From Gonium pectorale (Eukaryota; Chlorophyta; Chlorophyceae; Chlamydomonadales; Volvocaceae): 10,280 nt of DNA. The notes under the pieces were generated by a model that did not search any database, had not been told where the DNA came from, and saw nothing but the letters and a program-made list of their open reading frames with translations. This document shows, in pieces, positions 1-7,642 of this stretch (the first letter of the stretch is position 1; every line of letters begins with the position of its first letter). Position numbers and translations under genes: made by a program. The DNA lies in assembly GCA_001584585.1 (NCBI GenBank), contig LSYV01000016.1:1235670-1245949 (forward strand), given 5' to 3'.

Positions 1-191
1 GGTGGTGGAGGGGGCGGATGGGGGTGCGGCGGCGGCGGCGATGGAGGAGGAGGTGGCGATGGTGGAGGCGAAGGTGGCGGAGGCGATGGTGGTGGTGGCG
101 GGGATGGTGGGGGTGGCGATGGTGGCGGCGGGGGGGACGGAGGCGGCGGGGGCGACGGGGGTGGCGACGCAGGTGGTGGCGGGTACACAGG
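1..191 (-). repeat. Coding Ser-(Pro)3-5 rod of gene A
   Basis: After a short PVYPPPPAS lead, the reading frame is an extensin/pherophorin-like series of Ser followed by three to five Pro, ending in a His/Pro stretch (HPHPPPPP) at the window edge. In volvocine algae such rods are hydroxylated and arabinosylated and form stiff polyproline-II spacers between globular domains; that is family knowledge. The frame stays open at base 1, so the rod or a further domain continues outside. Confidence 0.88.
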
Positions 192-2444
192 ACCACCGCC
201 GTTCCCACCGCCGTTCCCGCCGCCATTCCCCCCGCCATTTCCCCCGCCATTCCCCCCGCCATTCCCACCACCGTTGCCACCCCCGTTGCCACCACCATTG
301 CCACCGCCGTTGCCGTTACCGTTGCCTCCGCCATTACCGTTGCCTCCACCGTTTCCGTTGCCCTGCAGGAAACGACGGACCGCCTCTGCGGCCTCGTCGG
401 CCAGGTCGCCCGCCGACTCGAGCAGTGACTCCAGACGCTCCTCGCCGCCGTCGTCGTCATCTTCGCTGCGGGTCAGGGGCTCCGCGTCGGAAGCCTTGGA
501 TGCGGCCTTGGCGGAGGAGGCCGAGGACAGCACTGCGTCGATGTGGTCGGGGTGCAGCTTGGAGGTGCCCTCGCTGGGGGCCGAGTAGGCGCCTGCCCAG
601 GAGGAGGAAAAGGGGGGAGTGACGTGGAGGGGCTGGGACGGATGTCCGTCCCGGGCTGAAGGGGGCATGTTCCAGCACCCCCCCTCCCGCCTCGCCCTTC
701 CTCATGAGTCACGCCCCTTCCCTATCGGTCATGCGCCTCGTTCCTTTCTTACGCCGCGCCAGCTCCACCCCCGCCCCGCGTACGGTAACGATGGCTCCCC
801 ACGGGCCCCCGTACAGGCGCACATGCACATGCACACGCACACGCACACGCACACATACACACCACCAGCTCGGACCGAGTACATCCCTTCTCGCCCACCC
901 ACCGTCCCACCCCCCACACTCACCCTCGGCGAACCCGCGCACCAGGCCGCCCAGCAGCCGCCCCCAGCGCTCCTGCGGCCCCTCGCGCCAGCTGTAGCCC
1001 AACCACACCACCGCACCGCGGCTGCCCACGCGGCCAAACGCCTGCGTCGGAGAGACAGGCCATGGGGAGGCACGGGGAGGGGGAGGGATGGGACATAAAG
1101 GCGGCGGGAGGCCAGGCTGCTGCAGTCGAGTGTGCACTATCCACACACGAGGGCAGTAATGTGTGAACCGCCTCCCGGAGAGGCCATGGAACAGTGTGCA
1201 TTCGGTAGCGAGGCATCGGAAGAACAACTCCCCCCCTCCGTCCCACCTGCGCCACTGTCCGCACGTCGTCTCCTCCCAGTCCGTACAGCGGCAGCGCCAC
1301 CGCGGCGGGGTCGGAGTGGGCGCACCAGCTGAGCACCGAGCTGGACGCGGACTCGGCCTCCAGCCAGGCGGGCCAGGAGTGGGCGGAGGCGGAGGAGGTG
1401 GAGGAGGGCATGAAGGCGGAGGCGAGCTTGGAGCGAAGAGGCTGGTTTTGCTGGCCGACGCGGGAGACGGAGCCAAGTGCCGAGCAGACGGACCAGTCGC
1501 CTGCGGGGTCGGGGGAGGGTGGGGTGGGCGGTGTCGGGGGTCGGGGGTCGGGGTGGGGAGGGGCACGAAGGCGGAAAAGGCATGACACAGAAGGTTAGGC
1601 AAAGCTTTAACATCGGGGATGCGGTTTTGCATTGGGTACTGAGGAGCGTAGCAATTGTTAAACTTGCTGTCGGACGCGATCGGTGGCTGCTTTCAAGACA
1701 TCAACTACAAAAGCAAGAAGCTGTTTTGCTCAATTATAAGTTCTGGTGTGCATGGAAGGAAGGGGAAGGGCAGATGAAGCTACTGAACGGTTGGATTCAT
1801 GTTGAGTTAACCGCCTGACTTTTGGCGCCCAAAACCAATGTCCCTTCATAAGGTGCCAGCTGAAAGGTAATTATACAAACAATAACATTGTGTGCCCACG
1901 CGTTGAACCTCCCGGCCAGCCTGCATACCAAGAAGGCCAACCGACGGCGGTTCCCTCTCCCTCGTCCCACCATGCCACTCGCCGCGACCAGACCCTCACC
2001 TTTATATTGAAAGGCTTTGGCGACGAAGTCGGGCACGGAGGCCTCGTCGCTGCTTCCAGAGCTGACGAGGATAACGAGACCGCCGCCCTCTAGGAACGAG
2101 GCCACGGCCCGCATGTCCTCCACATAGCTGTAAATTGCATATCCATTCTGAGCCGGTATGACATAGGCTTGCGATGAAGCAAGCGCGGCTGGTAACCGGT
2201 CCGCATTCTCGATGATGTCCATCTCAAAGCCGAGCTTCTCCAACTGTCCCGCCAGCTTGAGTGGGGCCTCGTCCCACGACAAATCTAAAACACCCTCAGC
2301 ATCGCTCATGTACATGGCGACTCTTGGGGGGTCGTCAAGGGCGGCATTGCGACGAGCGCGGGAGATCTTGGCCATCGGCATGAACAGCAGTGCCGCAAAC
2401 AGAAAGACGCGCCGCAGGCGTGTGTTTGAGCCGCATCCGACCAT
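1..2444 (-). CDS. Secreted hydroxyproline-rich glycoprotein with N-terminal GATase/ThuA-like domain (5' part, four exons, continues beyond left edge)
   Basis: I assembled this gene from four minus-strand exons: 2444-2000, 1500-1247, 1041-924 and 592-1. All junctions are GT-AG (donors GTGAGG, GTGGGA and GTGAGT; acceptors CGCAG, CGCAG and GGCAG), and phases 1, 0 and 1 match, giving 469 residues before the window ends. The ATG sits in a CAACC-ATG-G context with an in-frame TAG 21 bases upstream, so the start is firm. Residues 1-25 are a signal peptide: three Arg, then the hydrophobic core VFLFAALLF. Residues 41-272 alternate strands and helices (RVAMYMSDAEG, AYVIPAQNGY, GGGLVILVSSG, GAVVWLGYSW), which resembles the class-I glutamine-amidotransferase/ThuA-like fold. 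The usual nucleophile elbow G-x-C-x-G is not visible, so it is probably non-catalytic. Residues 274-349 are a Ser/Ala/acidic helical linker, 350-406 a Gly/Asn repeat, and 407-469 a Ser-(Pro)n rod, a likely substrate for prolyl hydroxylation and O-glycosylation. The inferred role is in the cell wall or extracellular matrix. The exact name and the C-terminus are unknown. Confidence 0.85.
192..362 (-). repeat. Coding Gly/Asn repeat (NGGG units) in gene A
   Basis: This stretch encodes 57 residues made only of Gly and Asn. It starts with irregular GN, GNGGG and GNGN units and passes into nine consecutive Asn-Gly-Gly-Gly units. The units vary at synonymous positions (AAT/AAC; GGC/GGG/GGT/GGA). It separates the acidic helical linker from the Ser/Pro rod and probably forms a flexible spacer. 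The 12-bp unit makes it prone to slippage, so copy number may differ between strains. Confidence 0.9.
820..863. repeat. CA/TG microsatellite in intron 3 of gene A
   Basis: ACATGC, ACGC and AC units follow one another inside the third intron of gene A (923-593, 331 nt). On the gene strand this reads GTGTGTGTATGTGTGCGTG-like, shortly after the donor GTGAGTGTGGGG. It is non-coding. A CGTACGGTAAC copy of the dispersed motif lies just beside it at 779-789. Confidence 0.85.
1501..1999 (-). other. Intron 1 of gene A
   Basis: This 499-nt phase-1 intron starts at donor AAAG|GTGAGG and ends at the pyrimidine-rich acceptor CCCCGACCCCGCAG|GC. It is AT-richer than the other two introns (205 nt at 1246-1042 and 331 nt at 923-593). 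No other feature is recognised in it. It lies between the first strands of the amidotransferase-like domain and the segment beginning DWSVCSALG. Confidence 0.8.
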
Positions 2445-2602
2445 GGTTGAGAGTGGTCTGGGCTAGGCGCCGCGCGGCGAGCAAGGAGCACAGTAGACTG
2501 TACACGGTCCGACCAGTATAAATTCAACTATCTACTAGCCTAGGGCCGCCGGCGTATTGGCGTCCATTGCAGGTGGAGCCCCGCGTCTATGGGCAGTGAT
2601 CT
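2445..2602. promoter_or_regulatory. Probable promoter/5' region of gene A, possibly bidirectional
   Basis: This is the stretch directly upstream of the gene A start. A plus-strand TATAAAT is at 2517-2523; read on the minus strand it is ATTTATA, about 73-79 bases upstream of the gene A ATG. It could serve gene A weakly, or serve a plus-strand transcript beginning near 2545. The 5' UTR of gene A would be short and GC-rich (CGCCGCGCGGCGCC). No other control element is recognised. The transcription start is inferred only. Confidence 0.4.
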
Positions 2603-2707
2603 ATGAGAGACTTCGCGCCCCCTGGGTTCAAATACTCGGAGCGGTGGGCGAGCCGCTTCGGCTTCGCTGCTACTGTGCCGTACACGTGTCGAACGGTTCA
2701 CATCTAA
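2603..2707 (+). CDS. Candidate short ORF or first exon of a divergent gene (34 aa)
   Basis: The frame begins at ATG 2603 with MRDFAPPGFKYSERW and runs to TAA at 2705-2707. Composition is balanced and protein-like, and about three quarters of its first 27 codons end in C or G. It lies about 80 bases downstream of a plus-strand TATAAAT and diverges from gene A. It may be a first exon (possible donors at ACT|GTGCCG or ACAC|GTGTCG) or chance. No downstream exon can be joined with confidence; a possible one starts after CTTCTCGCAG at 2786 and reads IRKLVYAFKRAGSEN. No family is recognised. An earlier ATG at 2589 stops after five codons. Confidence 0.2.
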   Translation: MRDFAPPGFKYSERWASRFGFAATVPYTCRTVHI

Positions 2708-3440
2708 CTGCCGTCGCCTTCAACTACCCCTAACCGCTGCTTCGCCGCCCCGTCACCACTTGCCGCGCAAGCGACTTCTCGCAGGATACGAAAGCTCGTG
2801 TATGCTTTCAAGCGCGCCGGATCTGAAAACTTGCTTGCCCGCGAACAAGCGCGGAGCGGGAACCCCCCAACCCTCGCCAGCCAGCCCATTGTGCCTAGTA
2901 CCACTGCAGGCATCGAATGCTGGAATGAACGCAAACTGCGAGCTTCACATGCAGTACATTCGCGCCTTGTCGTCTTGTACTGCGTGATTCAAATCAGACC
3001 GGGGCCGGTTTTTGGCGGTAATTGAGCGCAGGGGTTGCATTACGCAGTGTTTACAATTACCACACAATCCAGGGGCGGAGGGGACTGACTTGCACATGTG
3101 CGTGCCTGGTGAAATGCCCCCGGTCATATCCCCTGGCCCCACAGACGGGGGGATCATGCGCGCTCCTGATTCCCTCTCCAGGAAGACATCATGTTTAACC
3201 GGGCACTTAGCGGCGTGTGTCGCGTGGGGCTTATTACGAGCTTTCAGGAGGGGGCGACGAGGGTAGAGAACGTGTGATAACAATAATAAGGTAACGCCGG
3301 GCTTGCCCTGGCGTGTGTCAGGGGGACGGGCGTACCCGTCACCGCATTTAGAGAACGTGTTATGTGTGCGTAACGGTGTGCTCACAACAGTTCTACGTCA
3401 AAACAGTTCTATAAGCGACCAAAAAAACAACCTAGCCGGC
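2708..3440. other. Spacer with short direct and inverted repeats, no confident gene
   Basis: I see no supported gene here. Open frames on both strands (for example plus 2798-3025 and minus 3385-2945) have plausible composition but no conserved motif or clear splice partners. The right part is AT-richer. It has a 12-bp direct repeat TAGAGAACGTGT (3264-3275 and 3349-3360), a 10-bp direct repeat AACAGTTCTA (3386-3395 and 3402-3411), and a hairpin GACGGG-CGTA-CCCGTC at 3325-3340. Confidence 0.6.
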
Positions 3441-4280
3441 AGCCCTTGAGAACATGTGTGTGTGGTGTTACATCTCCGGGCCGACGCTGGCCAGGGGCGC
3501 TACCTGCCCCAACGCAAGACCACTCAACGCCGCGAGGCGAGGGGTGTGGGGGACCGCTGTTCCCCCTTGCTCAACCCAAAGGGACAGCCTGCAGCCCTAA
3601 GCAACTGCAGCTGCCCTGCAAAACCCGCCGCAGTGCTGCTCCTCTGTTCGTCCGAGCAGCTGCTGCACACCTCAGTCCTTGCCGCACGTGTGTGTGTGTC
3701 TGTGTTGAAAAGGAAAACGCATACGACGAGCGTAAGCGCGTAAGTGATGGCGTCGGTGTAGGACCCAGCTCCAGAGGCAGTCGAAGGGGCGATGTGGGGT
3801 GTGTGTGTCTGTGTGTGTGCAGGGGGGGGGGGGTAGCGACCCTCGCGGACCGCTCGCGGACTCAACTCTCCCCGCCCCCCGCAGGCCCGCATAGCACTCT
3901 TGCTGCCCGCCGTCTGAGCTGCCCCTGCGTTGCCTGCCCCTGCCCTTCCCTGACTCGTCACACTTGCCAGTTGCCATCCGACCCCCCTTTCCCCTTCCCC
4001 CATCCCCGAGTCCCCTCCATCTTCTTAGCGCATGCATGTCCCCCGGTCAACGCACGCACGTGTCCTTCTTGAATTCCTGGGGGTGTGTGGATCAGTCGGC
4101 GCACAGTGGGCAGGCATGCCCTTTTGTGCCGTGGATGCTGCACCCCGTGTGCCTGTGTGTGTTTGGGCACCAATGCTAGGGTGCGAGGTGTCGCTGCCGG
4201 GGCCCCAGGTGCTACAATGATCAGAAAGGAGAAACAAGGAATTAGTCGCACCCAGCACGGACACGCGCACACACACCCGA
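3441..4280. other. TG/CA-rich spacer with poly-G tract, no confident gene
   Basis: TG tracts occur at 3688-3705 and 3800-3819, the latter followed by a run of 12 G (3822-3833). Shorter TG/CA tracts lie near 4150-4165 and 4260-4277. Two exon-like fragments are visible: a plus-strand stretch reading EKENAYDERKR before a perfect GTAAGT donor (3740), and a short segment after CCCCGCAG (3884) reading ARIALLLPAV then TGA. On the minus strand a hydrophobic run (AITYALTLVVCVFLF) lies near 3700-3755. None can be built into a gene. Confidence 0.5.
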
Positions 4281-5044
4281 CGGCACCGCGTTGCCAGGGA
4301 GCTCTCCCCTGGTCGCTGCTAACTACAGCTTACAGGTTACATTTCCGTCAAAGCCGGGGGGGGCATGGACGAATTGCGAATATTGGACGAATGAGAGGGC
4401 GACGGGATACTCGGCATGGCGGGCGCGGGAGACGAGCGGACGGGCTGTCCACCCTTCGCATGGTGTGCACTGCACCGGGATAGATGGGATGTGGGCAGAC
4501 GCCTGCTTGGATGGGCACCGTTGTCGGCGCGCGTTGCCGCCGGTCCGGCCTCCGCAGCGCCTCCCCTGCCTGAGGCTCGTCCCCTCATCCCCTTCGCCCG
4601 CCTTGCCTCGTGCCGTACGCCTCGTGCTCCGCCTGCTGTACATGATGAGCGGGTTGGTGGCGGCAGCGTCGCGGCCTGGGCCGTGTGACCCCCGCCCCCC
4701 TTCGACTGGGCCGCCGCGTTCCTTGGGCTGCCACGCGCGCCCCTCCCCGCTCCCCCTTCCCCACCCCCGGCGTGCACAGCCGGCGGTGCCAAACCGGTGC
4801 GCGGAGCCGCACAGCGGGCGCGTACGGTACGGCACACCTCAGGGGCCTCACGCGGGGCGTACGGCCGCCATGGCCTCCCTCCGCCCACGCGGACTGGTTG
4901 TTCACGGCGTGCACGCCATTGCGTTTTTACTCCTGACGTCCTGAGGGAACGTTTTTCCTGGTGGGGGAGCGAGACGTCAGTTTTGGTGTGCGCGTCCTGC
5001 ACCGTGCGCGATTCGATAGATCGTGCAGGCGGCCAGCCACGGCC
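4281..5044. other. GC-rich spacer, possible minus-strand gene end
   Basis: A minus-strand frame ends at 4323 (TAG) with the protein-like tail HAEYPVALSFVQYSQFVHA. Two TGTAA signals (minus strand, 4341-4337 and 4334-4330) overlap that end; TGTAA is the usual green-algal polyadenylation signal. Farther right are copies of the CGTACGG motif (4610-4619, 4821-4835, 4858-4864). Long GC-rich open frames exist on both strands, but they overlap each other, so none is called. Confidence 0.4.
4821..4835. repeat. Representative dispersed CGTACGG(TACGG)CAC motif
   Basis: This copy, CGTACGGTACGGCAC, typifies a short motif scattered through the window. Others are at 779-789, 4610-4619, 4858-4864, 5381-5391, 6138-6147, 6490-6496, 7118-7126, 7217-7245, 7766-7776, 8098-8130, 8401-8411, 9372-9393, 9774-9784, 9811-9820 and 9973-9987. 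The core CGTACG is palindromic and copies occur in both orientations, in introns and spacers, not in well-supported exons. Confidence 0.7.
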
Positions 5045-5860
5045 CTGCCTCGCGGGCTCTCGCCGGTGTACACCGGCCCAGCCGACCGGGTTGCAGGCGC
5101 CGGCCCAGCCAACTCCGCCTCCGGCAAGGGCGCCGGCCGCGCCGCCGGCGGGAGCGGGGCCTAGTCACTGGACACGCTCACCGGCACGCGCTCTGTCGCA
5201 CGGTTCGTGCAGCAGTACGCTACAGCGGCACGCTACAAGTGCGACTGTGCGAGTGCAGGAAGGCGCACACCTTCGCGCTCCGCGCTTCACGCTTCGGCGG
5301 GGCTCGCAGCGGCGCGTCGAGTGCCTCATGCCTCCGCCCGGCTCCGTCGATGCCATGATGCCGTACCGGCGTGCATACGGTATGCCGTACGTTTCCCATT
5401 GTGAGGCGGGTGACCGCTAAGGCCCTTCGTCCGTCCGTGCTTACCGAGGCATGCAGGCCGTCAAGAGTGCTGTGCACACACGTGCTCGACTTATGTCGTA
5501 TGCGTCGTTTCATGTTAACACGTGCTCGACAGAGATGTGGCGGATGCCGGCGAGCGTGTCTGGGGCACCTGGCTGCCACGGTTTCACTGCTGCCCCGCGG
5601 TCAGCCGTTTCCGTTGCATGATCCTGTGAGCAATCCATAACCATACCGAGCCATACACATACACCAGTCATGTTAGGCAAGATGGAAGTTGGATTCAGCC
5701 GAATGCGGTTACAGCTTGGGACCCCTGACTAGGCACGCAGGGCGCGTGCGGCCGGCGCTGGCTCCAGCCAGCGAAAGCGCCCGGCGCGGAGAACCGGGGG
5801 TGGCGGAGCCAGTCGCAGACGCCGACACGCGCCGCCGCTGGACTGCAGGCTTCGGAGGTT
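5045..5860. other. GC-rich spacer with palindromes, possible short plus-strand terminal exon
   Basis: A perfect 16-bp palindrome GCCGGTGTACACCGGC lies at 5062-5077. A plus-strand segment ending in TAG at 5163 reads GPANSASGKGAGRAAGGSGA with almost only C or G at third positions. Local GC is so high that this is weak evidence. Copies of ATGCCGTAC occur at 5358-5366 and 5382-5390, flanking GCATAC-G-GTATGC. Nothing else is recognised. Confidence 0.4.
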
Positions 5861-6511
5861 TTGCCGCCTGCCATTCGTCCGCTCACGCAGCAGCAGATTT
5901 TGCGGCGCTATCAGGATATGATCAGGAATCAGCAGCCGTACCCATCCGATCTCCCCACATACAATCAATCTCGTGTGTTCAGACATGAAAGGAAAGCCCA
6001 CTGGGGAAAAGAGAGCCAGAAACATTGCCGCGGGGGCAGCCAGCCGCCCACCTGCAAGGACATGTACGGCGCCGAATTACGAATTGGTACGGCTAATCAC
6101 AATCGGGCATTAAGTAGATGCCTCCGAGCGAAAAGCGCGTACGGCGCGGTACAGCGCCGCCCAGTGCTCGGCACGAAAAACCGAGTTGGGGATCCCACGG
6201 CAGGTCAGTCACAAGGGAGGAAACCCACGTCGCTACGGGCAACAGCATACCGCCCGTTGCCCAGCACAGCAATGCAAGCAGCATGCAATGCAAGCAAAGC
6301 AACTCTGTCGGGGGCAGGCGCGCTGCGCGCCCGCCAGCACACGCCACTACCGCGCCGCGCACCAACGAGTTCCAAAACCCAACACCCATACGAGCAATAT
6401 GGGATATACCACAAATGTCATCACTGTAACCGCAACATGGGTCTCGTTTTCAATGGACCACGAACTACCTACAAAACCCCGACCGCAACGGTACGGACAC
6501 AGTACACCTGA
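5729..6511 (+). other. Open reading frame of about 260 codons, unrecognised, probably not a complete gene
   Basis: This plus-strand frame is open from just after TGA 5726-5728 to TGA 6509-6511, with no ATG near its start. Its middle (about 5840-6000) reads like a real helical protein (PAIRPLTQQQILRRYQDMI, then RNQQPYPSDLPTYNQSRVF). The rest is Arg/Ala/Thr-rich and carries CGTACGGC motifs typical of the spacer. It could be one exon after the CTGCAG at 5848, a decayed mobile-element fragment, or chance. No catalytic or binding motif is recognised; CHHC near the end is too short to call a zinc finger. Confidence 0.15.
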
Positions 6512-7600
6512 CCAGCGACGCGGCAACTAACACAATATGTACAGGACGGTTAGCCGTTCGTCGTTAGCCGTTACTGCGACATCGGCAAGCGTGCGCGTTC
6601 CGCCTGCCCGGCCTCAAGCTGCTGCGCAGGCATCGCAGGCGGGCAGGCACCGCCAAACAATCGATGTGGGCCCACAGCAAGGCATGAACGACCAGCGGCA
6701 CTCGCGGAGGTAACAGAGCCGGCACGGAGAACCGGATGTCCGACACATGAGGCAGAGCCGGCGTGGGCTTATTCGGCTCGCCTCGCCTATGCACATATAC
6801 GGATCCACACACTCATACACACGCAGAGACATATGTACGCACAGATGCAAGAACCCACAGTCGGAAAGAGAGGAAGACAGGTAACAAAAAAGAGAGCTAT
6901 AATCAACGGATGCGGCGCTCGTATTCCACCACCCCTGCCTGTCAGTCCTGTCAGCTCCGCGCCACGGGCACAGGGCCCACGCGGGCCTGCCTACGGCCGT
7001 TCCTAACACCCTCTCCCTCTCACTCCAATCACACCATCACAAGTTGAGCGACATAGGCGGTATAAGGCTGACGAAACACGAGACCTACACCTACACCACC
7101 ACACGCTCGCACGCCGGGTACGGCACTCAAAAGTACGAAGGAAGAGAGAACGCGGCGCGGTGGGCGCCCCGCCGGCAGCCCCCAGGTCCCGCGCGAGCTC
7201 GAGCGATTGCATGACATGTACGGATGTTGTACGGATGCGTACGGGCCTGAGCTACCGGACCGGGCAAACCCCACACTGCATGGAACATGCTATGCGCGCG
7301 AATCAAAGCAACGCACGGCCGCCGGAGGGGCAGATGCTGCAACATAAAGCAAGGACGCAGGTGGGCACAGGGATAGGTTGGGTTCGTCAAGCCAGATTTC
7401 CAGGGCCCGGGCTGGGCGGGCGCGCGAGCGCCGCCCGCCCGGGGCGGGGCAAATCCCCCCCTGCGCGTCTCTAAGGGTTAAGAATCAATCAGTCATGCAA
7501 CAGTTCCTCGTCAAACACGCGGAAACGAACACCCATACGTGGGCGCACGCCATTTCAGCCGTCTTTCGGACCCCCAAGTCCGTCCGTGTCCCACCCGCAG
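6512..7600. other. A/C-rich spacer with short repeats, no gene seen
   Basis: The plus strand is rich in A and C (CACACACTCATACACACGC near 6805). A 10-bp direct repeat GTTAGCCGTT occurs at 6549-6558 and 6563-6572, and TGTACGGATG occurs twice at 7217-7226 and 7228-7237. Other copies of the TACGG motif lie at 7118-7126 and 7238-7245. No frame with convincing coding character or splice structure was found, apart from the possible terminal exon just to the right. Confidence 0.55.
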
Positions 7601-7642
7601 TTCGTGCCGTCGCACGCCATCCGCCAGAACATCGCCAAGTAA
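7601..7642 (+). CDS. Candidate terminal exon (13 codons plus TAA)
   Basis: After the good acceptor GTCCGTGTCCCACCCGCAG, the frame reads FVPSHAIRQNIAK and then TAA. All thirteen codons end in C or G in a region of only moderate GC, as expected for a highly biased algal gene. A possible partner exon ends at a CAG|GTGGGC donor near 7362 (frame PPEGQMLQHKARTQ, phase 0), but its codon bias is poor. I do not recognise the protein, and the call rests on codon bias and one splice site. Confidence 0.2.
   Translation, partial: FVPSHAIRQNIAK

Noticed and set aside
2..622. Long plus-strand frames (206, 136 and 104 codons) at the left edge
   Set aside because: They are the antisense of gene A's Gly/Asn and Ser/Pro repeat exon; low-complexity codons leave other frames open. 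The minus-strand frame joins properly to upstream exons.
820..863. Possible CRISPR or telomere-like array
   Set aside because: It is a simple CA/TG microsatellite within an intron, with no spacers and no TTTTAGGG-type telomere repeat.
709..1632. Uninterrupted 307-codon minus-strand frame
   Set aside because: It includes exon 3 in frame but reads exon 2 in the wrong frame and runs through introns 2 and 3, giving Pro-rich and VRVRVHVHV nonsense from the CA tract. The spliced model explains the same DNA better.
1797..1999. Continuation of the first gene A exon past 2000
   Set aside because: The frame stays open into GEGLVAASGM..., but a strong GTGAGG donor lies at 1999 and the next exon resumes the domain in phase, so this part is intron.
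2590..2640. tRNA-like or SINE-like signal (GGGTTCAAATAC with a box-A-like GGGCAGTGATC)
   Set aside because: The T-stem and acceptor stem do not pair, so it is not a tRNA gene. A tRNA-derived repeat cannot be excluded but there is no supporting tail or second copy.
4291..5420. Long plus- and minus-strand open frames of about 170-220 codons
   Set aside because: Several overlap on both strands, with Arg/Pro/Ala/Gly-rich content expected from GC-rich non-coding DNA; no motif or splice structure selects one.
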